A stretch of 64,000 nt of DNA from Desertimonas flava. Lineage in GTDB: Bacteria > Actinomycetota > Acidimicrobiia > Acidimicrobiales > Ilumatobacteraceae. The translations under genes and the position numbers were made by a program. The first letter of the stretch is position 1, and every line of letters begins with the position of its first letter. The stretch spans positions 62,001 through 126,000 of the forward strand of contig NZ_QKYK01000009.1 in the NCBI RefSeq assembly GCF_003426815.1. The letters run 5' to 3'. The notes under the pieces were generated by a model. That model ran no database searches. It worked only from the letters and a program-made list of their open reading frames with translations, and was not told the origin of the DNA. Shown here one piece after another: positions 1 to 8,395 of this stretch.

Positions 1-264
1 ATCGACGACAGGCGGCTGAACTTCCAGTTCGGCTGCGAGATCGCCTACGAGGTGAAGGACGGCGTGCTCGGGAGGATGCTCAAGAACCCGACGTACACCG
101 GTATCGGCCCGCAGTTCTGGCAATCGATGGACATGCTGTCGTCGGAGATCAGGCCGTGGGGGACGCCGAACTGCGGCAAGGGGCAGCCGGGACAGGTCGG
201 CCACACCGGCCACCCGGCCGCGCCCGCCCGGTTCCGCAACGTCCGGGTGGGGGTGCGGGCGTGA
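1..264 (+). CDS. tldD: TldD metalloprotease family protein, C-terminal part (5' end outside window)
   Basis: The last 87 residues of a TldD-type protein; the start lies before the window. TldD pairs with TldE/PmbA to form a cytosolic zinc protease that trims unfolded or modified peptides (family knowledge). The visible tail contains a segment typical of the TldD C-terminus (YTGIGPQFWQSMDML, then GTPNCGKGQPGQ), in which a Gly-rich GQ/GK stretch precedes the end. Its TGA overlaps the GTG start of the next gene (GTGA), so the two are translationally coupled, as expected for partners of one complex. The zinc motif HExxxH of TldD would lie upstream and cannot be checked here. Confidence 0.85.
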   Translation: MDDRRLNFQFGCEIAYEVKDGVLGRMLKNPTYTGIGPQFWQSMDMLSSEIRPWGTPNCGKGQPGQVGHTGHPAAPARFRNVRVGVRA

Positions 265-1616
265 GAAGGCAGGTGGCGCCGGAACGCATCGTCGAGACCG
301 TGCTCGCCGCGGCCCCCGGTGCCGAGGTGGAGGCGACGGTCGTCCGCGACGAGCTGGCACTGACGAGGTTCGCCAACTCGTTCATCCACCAGAACGTCGC
401 CGACGAGTCGACCACCACCGTGCTGCGTGTGCACGTCGACGGCCGCACGGTGACCACGTCGACGTCGAGCGCGACCCCTGAGGATCTCGACGGCTTCGTC
501 GCCTCGACGCTGGAGGCGGCGCGAACCGGACCGCGCGACCCGGGCTGGCCCGGTGTCGCCCCGGCGGTCACCCTCCCGGACGCACGAACGCTCGCGCCGC
601 TGTCCAGTCCGGCCGACCGGGCCGCCCTGGTGCGGGCTTTCGTCGACGGCGCCGGAGGGCTCGAGGCCGCCGGCTATTGCCGCGACCGCCGCGTCACCAC
701 CACGTTCGCCAACTCAGCGGGGCATCACGGCGTGAACACCGTGGCCGGCGCGGCGTGCGACGGCATCGCCCGTGACGGCGGCAATGACGGCGTGGCCCGG
801 CTCGCCACCTTCGCCCTCGGCGACATCGACGGCGCCGAGCTCGGCGCCCGCGCTGCCGCCAAGGCCCGCGCCGCGGCGGCGACCAAGGTCGACCTCGAAC
901 CGGGGCGCTACGAGGTGGTGCTGGAACCGTCGGCGACGGCCGACATCATCATGATGTTGGCCGGCCTCGCCTTCAACGGGCGGTCGGTGCAGCAACGCCA
1001 GTCGTTCGCCGAGATCGGCGGCACCCAGTTCGACCCGTCGATCACGATCGTCGACGACCCGGTGGAGAGCGGGCTGACGTTCGACGCCGAGGGGACTCCG
1101 ACGTCCCGGCTCCTGCTCGTCGACGGCGGAACGACGGCCGCGCTCACGTACGACCGCCACACGGCCGCCGCCGTGGGCGCGGCTTCGACGGGCCACTCGG
1201 GAGCTCCCGGCGCCACCGAGCCGGTGGCGTTCAACGCGGGCATCGCCCCCGGCCCAGCGGCCGACGTCACCGATGCCGCGGCTCACGTGCACCCGGCGGC
1301 AGCCGCGCTCGTGGCGGGGATCGAGCGAGGAATCCTCGTGTCGGACTTCTGGTACACCCGGGTGCTCGACCCCAAGCCGCTCGCCGTCACTGGGCTCACC
1401 CGCAACGGGCTCTGGCTCATCGAGGACGGCGAGGTGACCCAGGCTCTGTCGAACCTCCGCTTCACGCAGGCGTACGCCGCCGCGCTGGCGCCCGGCAACG
1501 TCACCGCCGTCGGGCCGATCGCCGTCGGTGAGCCCGAGCGCTGGAGTGCCTCGCACTGGTCGGCCCCGGCGCTGCGGTTGGCGTCGTGGAACTTCACGGG
1601 CGGGGCAGCGGGATAG
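261..1616 (+). CDS. tldE: TldE/PmbA-type metalloprotease partner subunit
   Basis: About 451 residues, the usual length for TldE/PmbA, which forms a heterodimeric peptidase with TldD. The start is placed at the GTG that overlaps the tldD stop (GTGA); a GTG 12 nt downstream is possible. An open frame continues upstream of this point but is only the shadow of tldD. Visible family features: an N-terminal segment with ELALTRFANSFIHQN, the YEVVLEPSATADIIMML stretch, and a C-terminal block with SDFWYTRVLDPKPLAVTG and TRNGLWLIEDGEV. Like other TldE proteins it lacks the HExxxH zinc motif, consistent with a non-catalytic partner role. Coupled to tldD; a 12-nt gap separates it from the next gene. Confidence 0.88.
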   Translation: MRRQVAPERIVETVLAAAPGAEVEATVVRDELALTRFANSFIHQNVADESTTTVLRVHVDGRTVTTSTSSATPEDLDGFVASTLEAARTGPRDPGWPGVAPAVTLPDARTLAPLSSPADRAALVRAFVDGAGGLEAAGYCRDRRVTTTFANSAGHHGVNTVAGAACDGIARDGGNDGVARLATFALGDIDGAELGARAAAKARAAAATKVDLEPGRYEVVLEPSATADIIMMLAGLAFNGRSVQQRQSFAEIGGTQFDPSITIVDDPVESGLTFDAEGTPTSRLLLVDGGTTAALTYDRHTAAAVGAASTGHSGAPGATEPVAFNAGIAPGPAADVTDAAAHVHPAAAALVAGIERGILVSDFWYTRVLDPKPLAVTGLTRNGLWLIEDGEVTQALSNLRFTQAYAAALAPGNVTAVGPIAVGEPERWSASHWSAPALRLASWNFTGGAAG

Positions 1617-1628
1617 GACAATGCGGAC

Positions 1629-2795
1629 GTGACGAACGATCGCGTGCTGCGCTTCCCCGGTGTCCGAGACGGCTGGGCCCGGTTCGACGGCCCCGCCGGC
1701 ACGCAGATGGTCGACACGGCCATCGCCGCCATGGCCGACTGGGCCGCCGGCGGCGACAACGCCAACTGTGGCGGCGGGTTCGACGCCGCCGACGCGACCG
1801 ATGCCCTGCTCGACAACACGCGCCTCACGGTCGCTCGGCTGTTCGGTGCCGATCCGGCCGGCGTGACGTTCGGCGCCAACATGACCACGATGACGCTGGC
1901 GTTCACGCGTGCCGTCACCGAGATGCTCGGGCCCGGCGATCGCGTCGTCGGGACACGGCTCGATCACGACGCCAACGTCTCGCCCTGGCGCATCGCCTGC
2001 GAGCGTTCCGGGGCCGACCACGTGCTGGCCCCGTTCGATCCGGCGACCGGCGTGCTCGACCCGCAGGCGGTGATCGACCTCATCGACGAGCGGACCCGCT
2101 GGGTCGCGGTCACCGCGGCATCCAACCTCCTCGGCACCACGGTGGACCCGGCGCCGATCGCGGCGGCCGCCCACGCCGTCGGCGCCAGGGTGTACGTCGA
2201 CGCCGTGCACGCCGCACCCCATCGTCCCCTGGACATCGCCGCGCTGGGCTGCGACGTGCTCGTGACGTCGCCCTACAAGTGGTATGGCCCGCACGCGGGC
2301 GTGCTGTGCGCCGACCCGGCGTTGCTCGACGAGCTCCCCGTCGCCAAGGTCCGCCCGGCGCCGGACTCGGGCCCGCGACGCTGGGAGTCGGGCACCCCGA
2401 ACCTCGAGGGCATCGCGGCCGTCGATGCCGCCGCCCGGTTCCTGCTCGACGAGGGCATCGCCACCATCGCGGCCGACGAGGCCGTTCGGTGCACGACGCT
2501 GCTCGACGGACTCGCAGCGATCGACGGCGTCCGCGTCTGGGGACCGCCGACGATGTCCGGCCGGGCTCCCACCGTGGCGTTCACGGTCGACGGTGTGCAT
2601 CCCGACGACGTCGCGGCCGCGCTCGCCGCCGACCGCATCGCCACGTGGGCGGGCCACTCCTACGCCGTCGAGGCCGTGGCTCAGCTCGGCTTGGCGGAGT
2701 CCGGCGGGATCGTGCGCGCCGGCGTCGTGGCCTACATCACCGACGACGACGTGGCCCGGCTGCTCGCGTCGGTCGAGCGCATCGCCGCCCGCTGA
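1629..2795 (+). CDS. cysteine desulfurase-like class-V aminotransferase family protein
   Basis: 388 residues of a PLP-dependent fold-type I enzyme of the cysteine desulfurase/selenocysteine lyase superfamily. The PLP lysine is in TSPYKWYGPHAG (about residue 220), preceded by VYVDAVHAAPH, where the Asp binds the pyridine nitrogen and the His follows. The N-terminal ARFDGPAGTQM and the segment NANCGGGF match the cysteine-desulfurase-like subgroup, whose substrate is not settled. There is no obvious mobile catalytic Cys loop like that of IscS, so true sulfur transfer to IscU is doubtful. Starts with GTG 12 nt after tldE and is probably in the same transcript. It ends 10 nt before a long palindrome separating it from a convergent gene. 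Confidence 0.85.
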   Translation: MTNDRVLRFPGVRDGWARFDGPAGTQMVDTAIAAMADWAAGGDNANCGGGFDAADATDALLDNTRLTVARLFGADPAGVTFGANMTTMTLAFTRAVTEMLGPGDRVVGTRLDHDANVSPWRIACERSGADHVLAPFDPATGVLDPQAVIDLIDERTRWVAVTAASNLLGTTVDPAPIAAAAHAVGARVYVDAVHAAPHRPLDIAALGCDVLVTSPYKWYGPHAGVLCADPALLDELPVAKVRPAPDSGPRRWESGTPNLEGIAAVDAAARFLLDEGIATIAADEAVRCTTLLDGLAAIDGVRVWGPPTMSGRAPTVAFTVDGVHPDDVAAALAADRIATWAGHSYAVEAVAQLGLAESGGIVRAGVVAYITDDDVARLLASVERIAAR

Positions 2796-2804
2796 GCGGT
2801 GAGA

Positions 2805-2841
2805 GGTCTCCGAGATAGTGCCTGGCACTATCTCGGAGACC
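2805..2841. repeat. palindromic intergenic repeat, copy 1 (GATAGTGCC subtype)
   Basis: Perfect 37-nt palindrome: 18-nt arms (left arm GGTCTCCGAGATAGTGCC) around a single central T. It lies between two convergent stop codons, 9 nt after one and 3 nt before the other. It could form a very stable hairpin in either transcript, but no U-tract follows. Related copies occur at 44815-44847, 52284-52328 and 58719-58755, all sharing the core GTGCC-N-GGCAC and all downstream of stop codons. A bidirectional terminator-like or REP-like element is inferred. Confidence 0.85.
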
Positions 2842-2844
2842 GGG

Positions 2845-3828
2845 CTACTCCAGGGCGGCGTCGACGCGGTCGAGGACGTCGGGCGTCAGGGCGTCGAGGA
2901 CGTCGATGGCACCGAAGTTGTCGACGACCTGCTGCGGCCGGCTCGCCCCGGTGATCACGGTCGAGACGTTGGGGTTGGCGGCGCACCACGCGATGGCCAG
3001 CTGGGCGAGCGAGCAGCCGAGCTCGTCGGCGATCGGCCGTAGCCGCTCGACCTTGGCGATCTCGTCGGAGTTCGTCAACCGGCTCTGCAGCCACTCGTAG
3101 CCGGCGAGGGCGCCACGCGAGTCGGCAGGGACGCCGTCGCGGTACTTGCCGGTGAGCAAGCCCGACGCCAGTGGGCTCCAGATCGTCGCGCCGTACCCGG
3201 TCTCCTCGAACAACCGGGCGTACTCCTGCTCGACGCGCCGGCGAGCGACGAGGTTGTACTGCGGCTGCTCGGTGACGGGCTTGTGGAGGTGGTGACGCTC
3301 GGCGATGTCGATCGCACTGCGGATCTCGTCGGCCGACCACTCGCTCGTGCCCCAGTACAGCGCCTTGCCCGACGACACGATGTCGCTCATCGCCCACACG
3401 GTCTCCTCGATCGGCGTGTCGGGGTCGGCACGGTGGCAGTAGACGACGTCGACGAAGTCGTGCCCGAAGCGCTCGAGTGAGCCGTCGATCGCCTGCAGGA
3501 GGTACTTGCGGTTGAGCGTGTTACGCATGTTGACCGTGTTGCCCTGGCGCTTGTCGTGGATGCCCCAGTAGAGCTTCGTGGTGAGCACGTACGACCAGCG
3601 CGGCCAGCCGAGCTGGCGGAGGGCCTCGCCCATGATCGTCTCGCTCTTGCCGCCGGCGTACGACTCGGCGTTGTCGAAGAAGTTGCAGCCGGCGTCGTGG
3701 GCTGCCTGCATGCACTCGAGCGCGAGATCGGTCTGCAGCTGTGTGTCGAACGTGACCCACGACCCGAACGACAACACCGACACCTTGACGCCTGTCCGTC
3801 CCAACCTGCGGTACTTCATCTCGCTCAT
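2845..3828 (-). CDS. aldo/keto reductase, potassium-channel beta-subunit-like subfamily
   Basis: 327-residue NADPH-dependent aldo/keto reductase with a TIM-barrel fold. The start is the ATG giving [13 protein letters not shown], the canonical N-terminus of this family; the open frame continues upstream into the divergent PRPP synthetase gene and is not credible there. Catalytic tetrad residues are visible: Asp and Tyr in [11 protein letters not shown], Lys in LTTKLYWG, His in VVYCHRAD. The C-terminal [18 protein letters not shown] is the cofactor-binding segment. Closest to the YghZ/Kv-beta group, which reduces small aldehydes; the real substrate cannot be read from sequence. Monocistronic, divergent from prs with a 75-nt gap. 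Confidence 0.87.
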   Translation of the reverse strand: MSEMKYRRLGRTGVKVSVLSFGSWVTFDTQLQTDLALECMQAAHDAGCNFFDNAESYAGGKSETIMGEALRQLGWPRWSYVLTTKLYWGIHDKRQGNTVNMRNTLNRKYLLQAIDGSLERFGHDFVDVVYCHRADPDTPIEETVWAMSDIVSSGKALYWGTSEWSADEIRSAIDIAERHHLHKPVTEQPQYNLVARRRVEQEYARLFEETGYGATIWSPLASGLLTGKYRDGVPADSRGALAGYEWLQSRLTNSDEIAKVERLRPIADELGCSLAQLAIAWCAANPNVSTVITGASRPQQVVDNFGAIDVLDALTPDVLDRVDAALE

Positions 3829-3903
3829 ACCGGGCGACGCTACCCACACTTGGCCGACTGCCCTTCCGCTGGCACAGCAGGAACCCCAGTACGGTGACGT
3901 GGC

Positions 3904-4884
3904 GTGCGAGACATCGTCGTCTTCTCCGGCAACGCCCATCCCCAGCTCGCCCGGCGGATCTGCGAGCAACTCGGCGTCGAGCTCTCACCGACGTCGATGG
4001 TTCGGTTCAGCAACGACTGCCTCCAGGTGCAGCTCCAGGCGAACTGCCGTCAGCGCGACGTGTACATCGTCCAGCCGTTGGTGCCGCCGACGCAGGACCA
4101 CCTGATGGAGTTGCTCTTGATGCTCGACGCCGCTCGCGGGGCGTCGGCGGCGCAGATCACCGCGGTGATCCCCCACTACGCCTACGCCCGCTCGGACAAG
4201 AAGGACGCCTCGCGGATCTCGTTCGGCGGGCGGCTCGTCGCCGACCTGCTCACCACGGCCGGCGCTCGTCGCGTCATCACGATGGCGCTCCACGCGCCCC
4301 AGGTGCACGGCTTCTTCAGCGTGCCGGTCGACCACCTGACGGCGATCGGCGAGCTGGCCGACCACTTCCGTGGCACCGATCTCACCAACACGGTCGTCGT
4401 CTCGCCGGATCTCGGCAACGCCAAGACCGCCAACCAGTTCGCCCGGCTGCTCGGCGTGCCGGTGGCCGCCGGCAGCAAGCAACGGCAGGCCGACGACAAG
4501 GTGGTGATCGAGGCGATCGTCGGCGACGTCGCCGGCAAGCGGGCGATCGTGCTCGACGACGAGATCGCCACCGGCGGCTCGATCCTCGAACTGCTGGACC
4601 GCCTCGCCGAGGCCGGCAGTCCCGAAGTGTCGGTGGCGTGTACGCACGGGCTGTTCAGCGGGCGCGCCGTCGAGCGTCTACGTAACCACCCAGCGGTGCG
4701 CGAGTGGGTCACCACCGACACCGTGCCGGCCCCGGCCGGGTGGCCCGAACTGCGCGTGCGCTCGGTGTCCAACCTGTTCGCCGAGGCGATCCGGCGCAGT
4801 CACGTGGGCGAGTCGGTGAGCAGCCTGTTCGACGGCGTCGACCCGTCCTACGCCCCACCCCAGCTCCGCCTGCCGTTCATATAG
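3904..4884 (+). CDS. prs: ribose-phosphate pyrophosphokinase (divergent type)
   Basis: 326 residues, GTG start. Makes PRPP from ribose 5-phosphate and ATP for nucleotide, histidine and tryptophan synthesis. Family blocks are recognisable: YAYARSDKK at 93-100, [10 protein letters not shown] at 129-138, [17 protein letters not shown] around 165-180 and the PRPP-binding loop DDEIATGG at 218-225. Two departures from classical Prs are seen: the usual Asp before LH is Ala128, and the loop reads DDEIATGG instead of DDMIDTAG/GG. These suggest a separate subgroup, perhaps with different allosteric control. It is convergent with the histidine operon, which consumes PRPP, across a 715-bp gap. A second canonical prs elsewhere in the genome cannot be excluded. 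Confidence 0.85.
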   Translation: MRDIVVFSGNAHPQLARRICEQLGVELSPTSMVRFSNDCLQVQLQANCRQRDVYIVQPLVPPTQDHLMELLLMLDAARGASAAQITAVIPHYAYARSDKKDASRISFGGRLVADLLTTAGARRVITMALHAPQVHGFFSVPVDHLTAIGELADHFRGTDLTNTVVVSPDLGNAKTANQFARLLGVPVAAGSKQRQADDKVVIEAIVGDVAGKRAIVLDDEIATGGSILELLDRLAEAGSPEVSVACTHGLFSGRAVERLRNHPAVREWVTTDTVPAPAGWPELRVRSVSNLFAEAIRRSHVGESVSSLFDGVDPSYAPPQLRLPFI

Positions 4885-5010
4885 CGTTCCCTACAAGCGA
4901 TTCGCTGAAGCTCATTGGCCACGCAGGCCGCGCGCGCCGGACGGCTCCGCTAGCGCTCCGCCGCCCTTCGCGCGCGGACTCCGGGACGCTCGCTTCGCTC
5001 GCTCAACTCC
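4884..5010 (-). repeat. ~130-bp interspersed repeat, copy A
   Basis: Shares with copies C (38078-38219) and B (53789-53914) an end reading GAGCTTCAGCGAATC followed by GGAACGC, and another end with GCGAGCGAAGCGAGCGTC; the strand is that reading. Between the ends A and B also share GGCCACGCAGGCCG and GGCTCCGCTAGCGCTCCGCC (plus-strand reading). It overlaps the last base of the prs stop codon, so the gene ends exactly where the repeat begins. No ORF inside is convincing. Confidence 0.8.
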
Positions 5011-5599
5011 GCCAGCGGTTTCGTAGGACCGATTCTCAGCCGTCATTCGTCGCGTTTCGGGCGTTCCTGTCGGACCTGTGGGTCAGGTACAGGTGGGTTC
5101 GCTGTCCTGCGGCACGATTGTCTGCTCCTGAGGCTGGAGTGCCGACGTCGGTCGTCGGACGCCGGCAGCTTGTCGGTGTGACGGGGCGGTTTGGGTCGCC
5201 GGTTGCGGTTGCCGCACTCTCCGTCACCGACCTCGGGGTCTCGACGCCGGCGCGGCTCGTGGGGATGTTTCGGGGGCTGGTTCGTGACGGTTTTCGTCAC
5301 GATCCAGCCCCAGGTCACCGAATGGCACGATCGAGCCCCAGATTCTCGACGTTGTCCAGCTTCCACCCGGCCACCGACGTCAATCACCTCACCTTCGGAG
5401 CAGCAGCCGTCACCGGCGAAGCGGACCGACCAGCGGCCAGCAGAAGACGAGAGAGGCGCGACGGCCCCGCCGAAAGTGCCGACTCAGCGCGTTCACAGCA
5501 GGCCCACCCCGTACGCACTTCCACCGTTCAGAACCCACGAAAGCGACAGGAGCGCCCGAAAACGCGAGCAGGGCAGTACAAGAACCGCCGTGTGGGCCG
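5011..5599. other. long convergent intergenic region without a convincing gene
   Basis: About 590 nt between the repeat behind prs and the end of hisF. Open frames exist on both strands, but their translations are Arg/Ser/Pro-rich shadows with no recognisable domain. The region holds one strong hairpin (5273-5311). The stretches around 5030-5045 and 5550-5570 resemble the hairpin upstream of hisH (7734-7789): CCGATTCTCAGCC, and a CGAAAAC...CGA.CAGGGCAG stretch. It may be a degraded repeat or gene remnant. Confidence 0.5.
5273..5311. terminator. strong hairpin in the prs-hisF convergent gap
   Basis: 17-nt arms GGGGCTGGTTCGTGACG and CGTCACGATCCAGCCCC pair with one mismatch around the loop GTTTT. 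It is far (over 285 nt) from either flanking stop codon and has no following U-tract, so a classical terminator is uncertain; it may be part of an unannotated transcript. Confidence 0.5.
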
Positions 5600-6364
5600 T
5601 CAGTCGGTCGGACGCACGGTGATGCCGGCGTCGGCCATGAGTGCCTTGGCGTCGGCGACTGTGTGCTCGCCGAAGTGGAAGATCGACGCGGCGAGCACGG
5701 CGTCGGCGCGGCCGATGGTCACGCCGTCGACGAGGTGCTGGAGCGTCCCCACTCCCCCGCTGGCGATCACCGGGACGTTGACGGCGTCGACCACGGCCTG
5801 CGTCAGATCGAGGTCGAACCCCTCGCGGGTGCCGTCACGATCCATCGACGTGAGCAGGATCTCTCCGGCGCCGAGCGATGCCGCACGCGCCGCCCACTCC
5901 TCGACGTCGACACCGGTGGGTGTGCGGCCACCGTGGAGGTACACCTCCCACGACCCGCCGTCGCGGGCCTTGGCGTCGATCGCACACACGACGCACTGCG
6001 CGCCGAAGTCCGAGGCGATCTCGCCGATGAGCTCGGGGCGCTCGACGGCCGCGGTGTTCACGCTCACCTTGTCGGCGCCGGCGCGCAGGAGGCGCCGGGC
6101 GTCCTCGAGTGTGCGCACACCGCCGCCGACCGTGAACGGGATGAACACCTCCTCGGCCACCCGCTCGACCATGGCGATCGTGGTATCACGACCGTCGCTC
6201 GACGCCGTGATGTCGAGGAAGACGAGCTCGTCGGCGCCCTGGCGGTCGTAGAGCTCAGCCAGTTCGACGGCATCGCCAGCGTCGCGCAGATCGAGGAACC
6301 GGGTCCCTTTCACCACGCGGCCCGCCGTCACATCCAGGCACGGGATCACCCGGGCGACGTTCAT
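5600..6364 (-). CDS. hisF: imidazole glycerol phosphate synthase cyclase subunit HisF
   Basis: 254-residue TIM barrel that uses ammonia from HisH to convert PRFAR to imidazole glycerol phosphate and AICAR. The two catalytic aspartates are in the expected places: Asp11 in [10 protein letters not shown] and Asp130 in [11 protein letters not shown]. Phosphate-binding loops are [11 protein letters not shown] and [12 protein letters not shown]. The ATG overlaps the hisA stop (ATGA), so the genes are coupled. Last gene of the operon; nothing obvious follows on this strand for over 700 bp. Length is typical (250-258 residues). Confidence 0.97.
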   Translation of the reverse strand: MNVARVIPCLDVTAGRVVKGTRFLDLRDAGDAVELAELYDRQGADELVFLDITASSDGRDTTIAMVERVAEEVFIPFTVGGGVRTLEDARRLLRAGADKVSVNTAAVERPELIGEIASDFGAQCVVCAIDAKARDGGSWEVYLHGGRTPTGVDVEEWAARAASLGAGEILLTSMDRDGTREGFDLDLTQAVVDAVNVPVIASGGVGTLQHLVDGVTIGRADAVLAASIFHFGEHTVADAKALMADAGITVRPTD

Positions 6365-7092
6365 GCCGTCGTCCTCTCGCCGATCCGGGCGATCGCCTCG
6401 GCAACCGTGAACCGTCCTTCGTAGAGGGCACGGCCGGTGATGATGCCGCCGAGGCCCTCGATGGCGCTCAAGGCGGCGATGTCGTCCAGCGAGCCGACGC
6501 CGCCACTGGCGACCACGGGGGTGGGCGTGGCCGCCACCGCCGCAGCCAGACCCTCGATATCGGGCCCGGCGAGCATCCCGTCGCGGCTGATGTCGGTGAT
6601 GACGAACGCCGACGCCGCGGGGAAGCGCGAGAGCGCGGCGTCGACGGTCAGCTCGGACGCCTCTGTCCAGCCGTGCACGGCAACCACCCCGGCCCGATGG
6701 TCGAGCCCCACGGCCACGGGGACCCGGTCGGCGACCACATCGACGAGCGACGGATCGGCGACGGCGGCCGAGCCCATCACGACCCTCGTCACGCCGGCGT
6801 CGGCCAGAGCGGCCGCATCGTCCAGCGACCGGACGCCGCCGCCCACCTGGACGGACGCCCGTCCGGCGACGGCCTCGACCACCTCCGCGATCACCAGGGT
6901 GTTGAGACGCTCGCCAGAACGGGCGGCGTCGAGATCGACGATGTGGATCCACGAGGTTCCGCCATCGCAGAACGATCGGGCGACCGACACCGGGTCGACG
7001 TCGTACGTGATCTGGTCGGCGTAGTCGCCCTGGATGAGCCGCACGACCTTGCCGTTGCGCAGGTCGATCGACGGATACAGCTTCGCCGTCAT
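6361..7092 (-). CDS. hisA: HisA: phosphoribosylformimino-AICAR-phosphate isomerase
   Basis: 243-residue half-barrel-duplicated TIM barrel that opens the ribose ring of ProFAR to give PRFAR. Catalytic Asp10 ([10 protein letters not shown]) and a second Asp at 131 (VGLDHRAG) are visible, with phosphate loops [12 protein letters not shown] and [12 protein letters not shown]. In many actinobacteria this enzyme is the bifunctional PriA that also serves tryptophan synthesis (TrpF); that cannot be decided here. ATGA overlaps on both sides couple it to hisH and hisF. The start MTAKLYPS is the standard family N-terminus. Confidence 0.95.
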   Translation of the reverse strand: MTAKLYPSIDLRNGKVVRLIQGDYADQITYDVDPVSVARSFCDGGTSWIHIVDLDAARSGERLNTLVIAEVVEAVAGRASVQVGGGVRSLDDAAALADAGVTRVVMGSAAVADPSLVDVVADRVPVAVGLDHRAGVVAVHGWTEASELTVDAALSRFPAASAFVITDISRDGMLAGPDIEGLAAAVAATPTPVVASGGVGSLDDIAALSAIEGLGGIITGRALYEGRFTVAEAIARIGERTTA

Positions 7093-7724
7093 CGGGTGCC
7101 CGCCGTGGCGGTCGGGATCGACGCCGACTGGACGAAGTTGCCGAGCAGCCGAAGCCCGGCACGTGCCGACTTCTCGGGGTGGAACTGCACGGCCACGACG
7201 TTCTGTGAGCGGAACGCCACGTTGACGGGGCCGCCGTAGTCGCACGTGCCGACCACGACGGACGGATCGTCGGGAACCCCGTGCAGTGAGTGGACGAAGT
7301 AGAACCACGGCGCCGTTCCGAGGTCGGCGAACAGCGGGTCGGGGGCGTCGCCGAGGTGCACCTGATTCCACTGCATCTGCGGCCGCTTCACGCCGGGCGG
7401 GATCCAGCGGATGACGCCGGGGATGACACCCAGGCCGGCGACATCGGGGTTCTCCTCGCTCGACGAGAAGAGCATCTGCATGCCGATGCAGATGCCGAGG
7501 AACGGCCGGCCCGACGCCACGGCGTCGAGGACGGGGCCCTCGAGGTTCGCCGCGCGCAACTCGCGCATGCACGCGCCGAATGCCCCCACTCCCGGCAGCA
7601 CCACCGCATCGGCGGCGGCGATCTCGGCGGCGTCGGCGGTGAGGCGGGCGTCGGCGCCGAGCCGGTCGAACGCCTTGTGCGCCGAGTGGAGGTTGCCGAT
7701 CCCGTAGTCGACGACGGCGATCAC
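7089..7724 (-). CDS. hisH: imidazole glycerol phosphate synthase glutaminase subunit HisH
   Basis: 211-residue class-I glutamine amidotransferase that feeds ammonia to HisF. The nucleophile is Cys79 in [10 protein letters not shown]; His and Glu of the triad are in VQFHPEKS. The start is set at the GTG giving [14 protein letters not shown], which is where HisH proteins begin. The frame stays open 27 codons further upstream to an ATG, but that part coincides with a hairpin and has no counterpart in the family. The end overlaps the hisA start (ATGA). Confidence 0.94.
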   Translation of the reverse strand: MIAVVDYGIGNLHSAHKAFDRLGADARLTADAAEIAAADAVVLPGVGAFGACMRELRAANLEGPVLDAVASGRPFLGICIGMQMLFSSSEENPDVAGLGVIPGVIRWIPPGVKRPQMQWNQVHLGDAPDPLFADLGTAPWFYFVHSLHGVPDDPSVVVGTCDYGGPVNVAFRSQNVVAVQFHPEKSARAGLRLLGNFVQSASIPTATAGTR

Positions 7725-7733
7725 CGGCGCTCG

Positions 7734-7789
7734 CCGATTCCTGTGCTGCCCTGGTCGGGTTTTCGCGACCAGAGAGGGCTGAGAATCGG
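7734..7789. repeat. imperfect hairpin in the hisB-hisH gap
   Basis: Outer arms CCGATTC and GAATCGG and inner arms TGGTCG and CGACCA frame a GGTTTTCG-type loop, with partly paired sequence between. It occupies nearly all of the 77-nt hisB-hisH gap, the only real gap in an otherwise overlapping operon. Similar fragments occur in the prs-hisF gap. It could be an operon-internal processing or partial termination site, or a repeat insertion. Confidence 0.5.
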
Positions 7790-7801
7790 TTGGGGGGGTG
7801 T

Positions 7802-8395
7802 TCACAGGGTGCCCTTCGTGGACGGGACGCCCGAGGACTCGATGCGGACGGCGTCACGGAGGGAGCGGGCGAGACCCTTGAACGTCGCTTCGATGATGTG
7901 GTGCACGTTGCGGCCGGCGCGCAGGTTCACGTGGAGGGTGATGCCGGCGTTCATGGCGAACGACGACACGGCGTGCTCGGCGAGCTGCGGATCGAACGCC
8001 GGCGAACCGAGCGGCAGGCTCTCGGGCATCTCCACGTCCCATGCCACGAACGGCCGGCCCGACAGGTCGAGGGCCACCTCGACGAGCGCCTCGTCGAGCG
8101 GGTAGAGCCCGCTGGCGAACCGGCGCACACCGGCCTTGTCGCCGAGCGCCTCGGCGAAGGCCTCCCCGAGCGTGATCGCCACGTCCTCGACCGTGTGATG
8201 CGTGTCGATGTGCAGGTCGCCCTCGGCCTTCACGGTGAGGTCGAACCCGCCATGGCGGCCGAGCTGATCGAGCATGTGGTCGTAGAACGGGATGCCCGTC
8301 GACACGTCGACGACCCCCGTCCCGTCGAGGTCGATCGACAGGTCGATCGACGTCTCCTTGGTCGCCCGCTGCCGGGAAGCGGTCCGTGAGGTCAT
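7802..8395 (-). CDS. hisB: imidazoleglycerol-phosphate dehydratase
   Basis: 197-residue monofunctional dehydratase that converts IGP to imidazole acetol phosphate, which HisC then aminates. Metal-binding motifs are present: FYDHMLDQLGRHGGFD and DTHHTVEDVAI in the first half, and EHAVSSFAMNAGITLHV and GRNVHHIIEATFKG in the second, reflecting the internal duplication with two Mn sites. The ATG start overlaps the hisC stop (ATGA). No phosphatase domain is fused, so histidinol phosphatase must be elsewhere. Length is normal. Confidence 0.96.
   Translation of the reverse strand: MTSRTASRQRATKETSIDLSIDLDGTGVVDVSTGIPFYDHMLDQLGRHGGFDLTVKAEGDLHIDTHHTVEDVAITLGEAFAEALGDKAGVRRFASGLYPLDEALVEVALDLSGRPFVAWDVEMPESLPLGSPAFDPQLAEHAVSSFAMNAGITLHVNLRAGRNVHHIIEATFKGLARSLRDAVRIESSGVPSTKGTL

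Noticed and set aside
1629-2795. Assignment of the class-V aminotransferase as IscS/SufS
   Set aside because: No iscU/suf neighbours and no clear catalytic Cys loop; only the broader family is supported.
714-2828. Long minus-strand frame opposite tldE and the aminotransferase
   Set aside because: Antisense shadow with low-complexity Arg/Gly/Val composition and no motif.
2805-2841. Palindrome interpreted as a simple rho-independent terminator
   Set aside because: There is no U-tract on either strand and the sequence family is repeated at three other sites, so it is listed as a repeat instead.
4704-6251. Plus-strand frame from inside prs through the gap and over hisF
   Set aside because: Crosses a real gene end, a repeat and an antisense gene; composition is Ser/Arg/Pro-rich and shows no domain.
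7725-7805. N-terminal extension of HisH by 27 residues
   Set aside because: The extension falls on a hairpin and has no counterpart in His[12 protein letters not shown] is the normal start.
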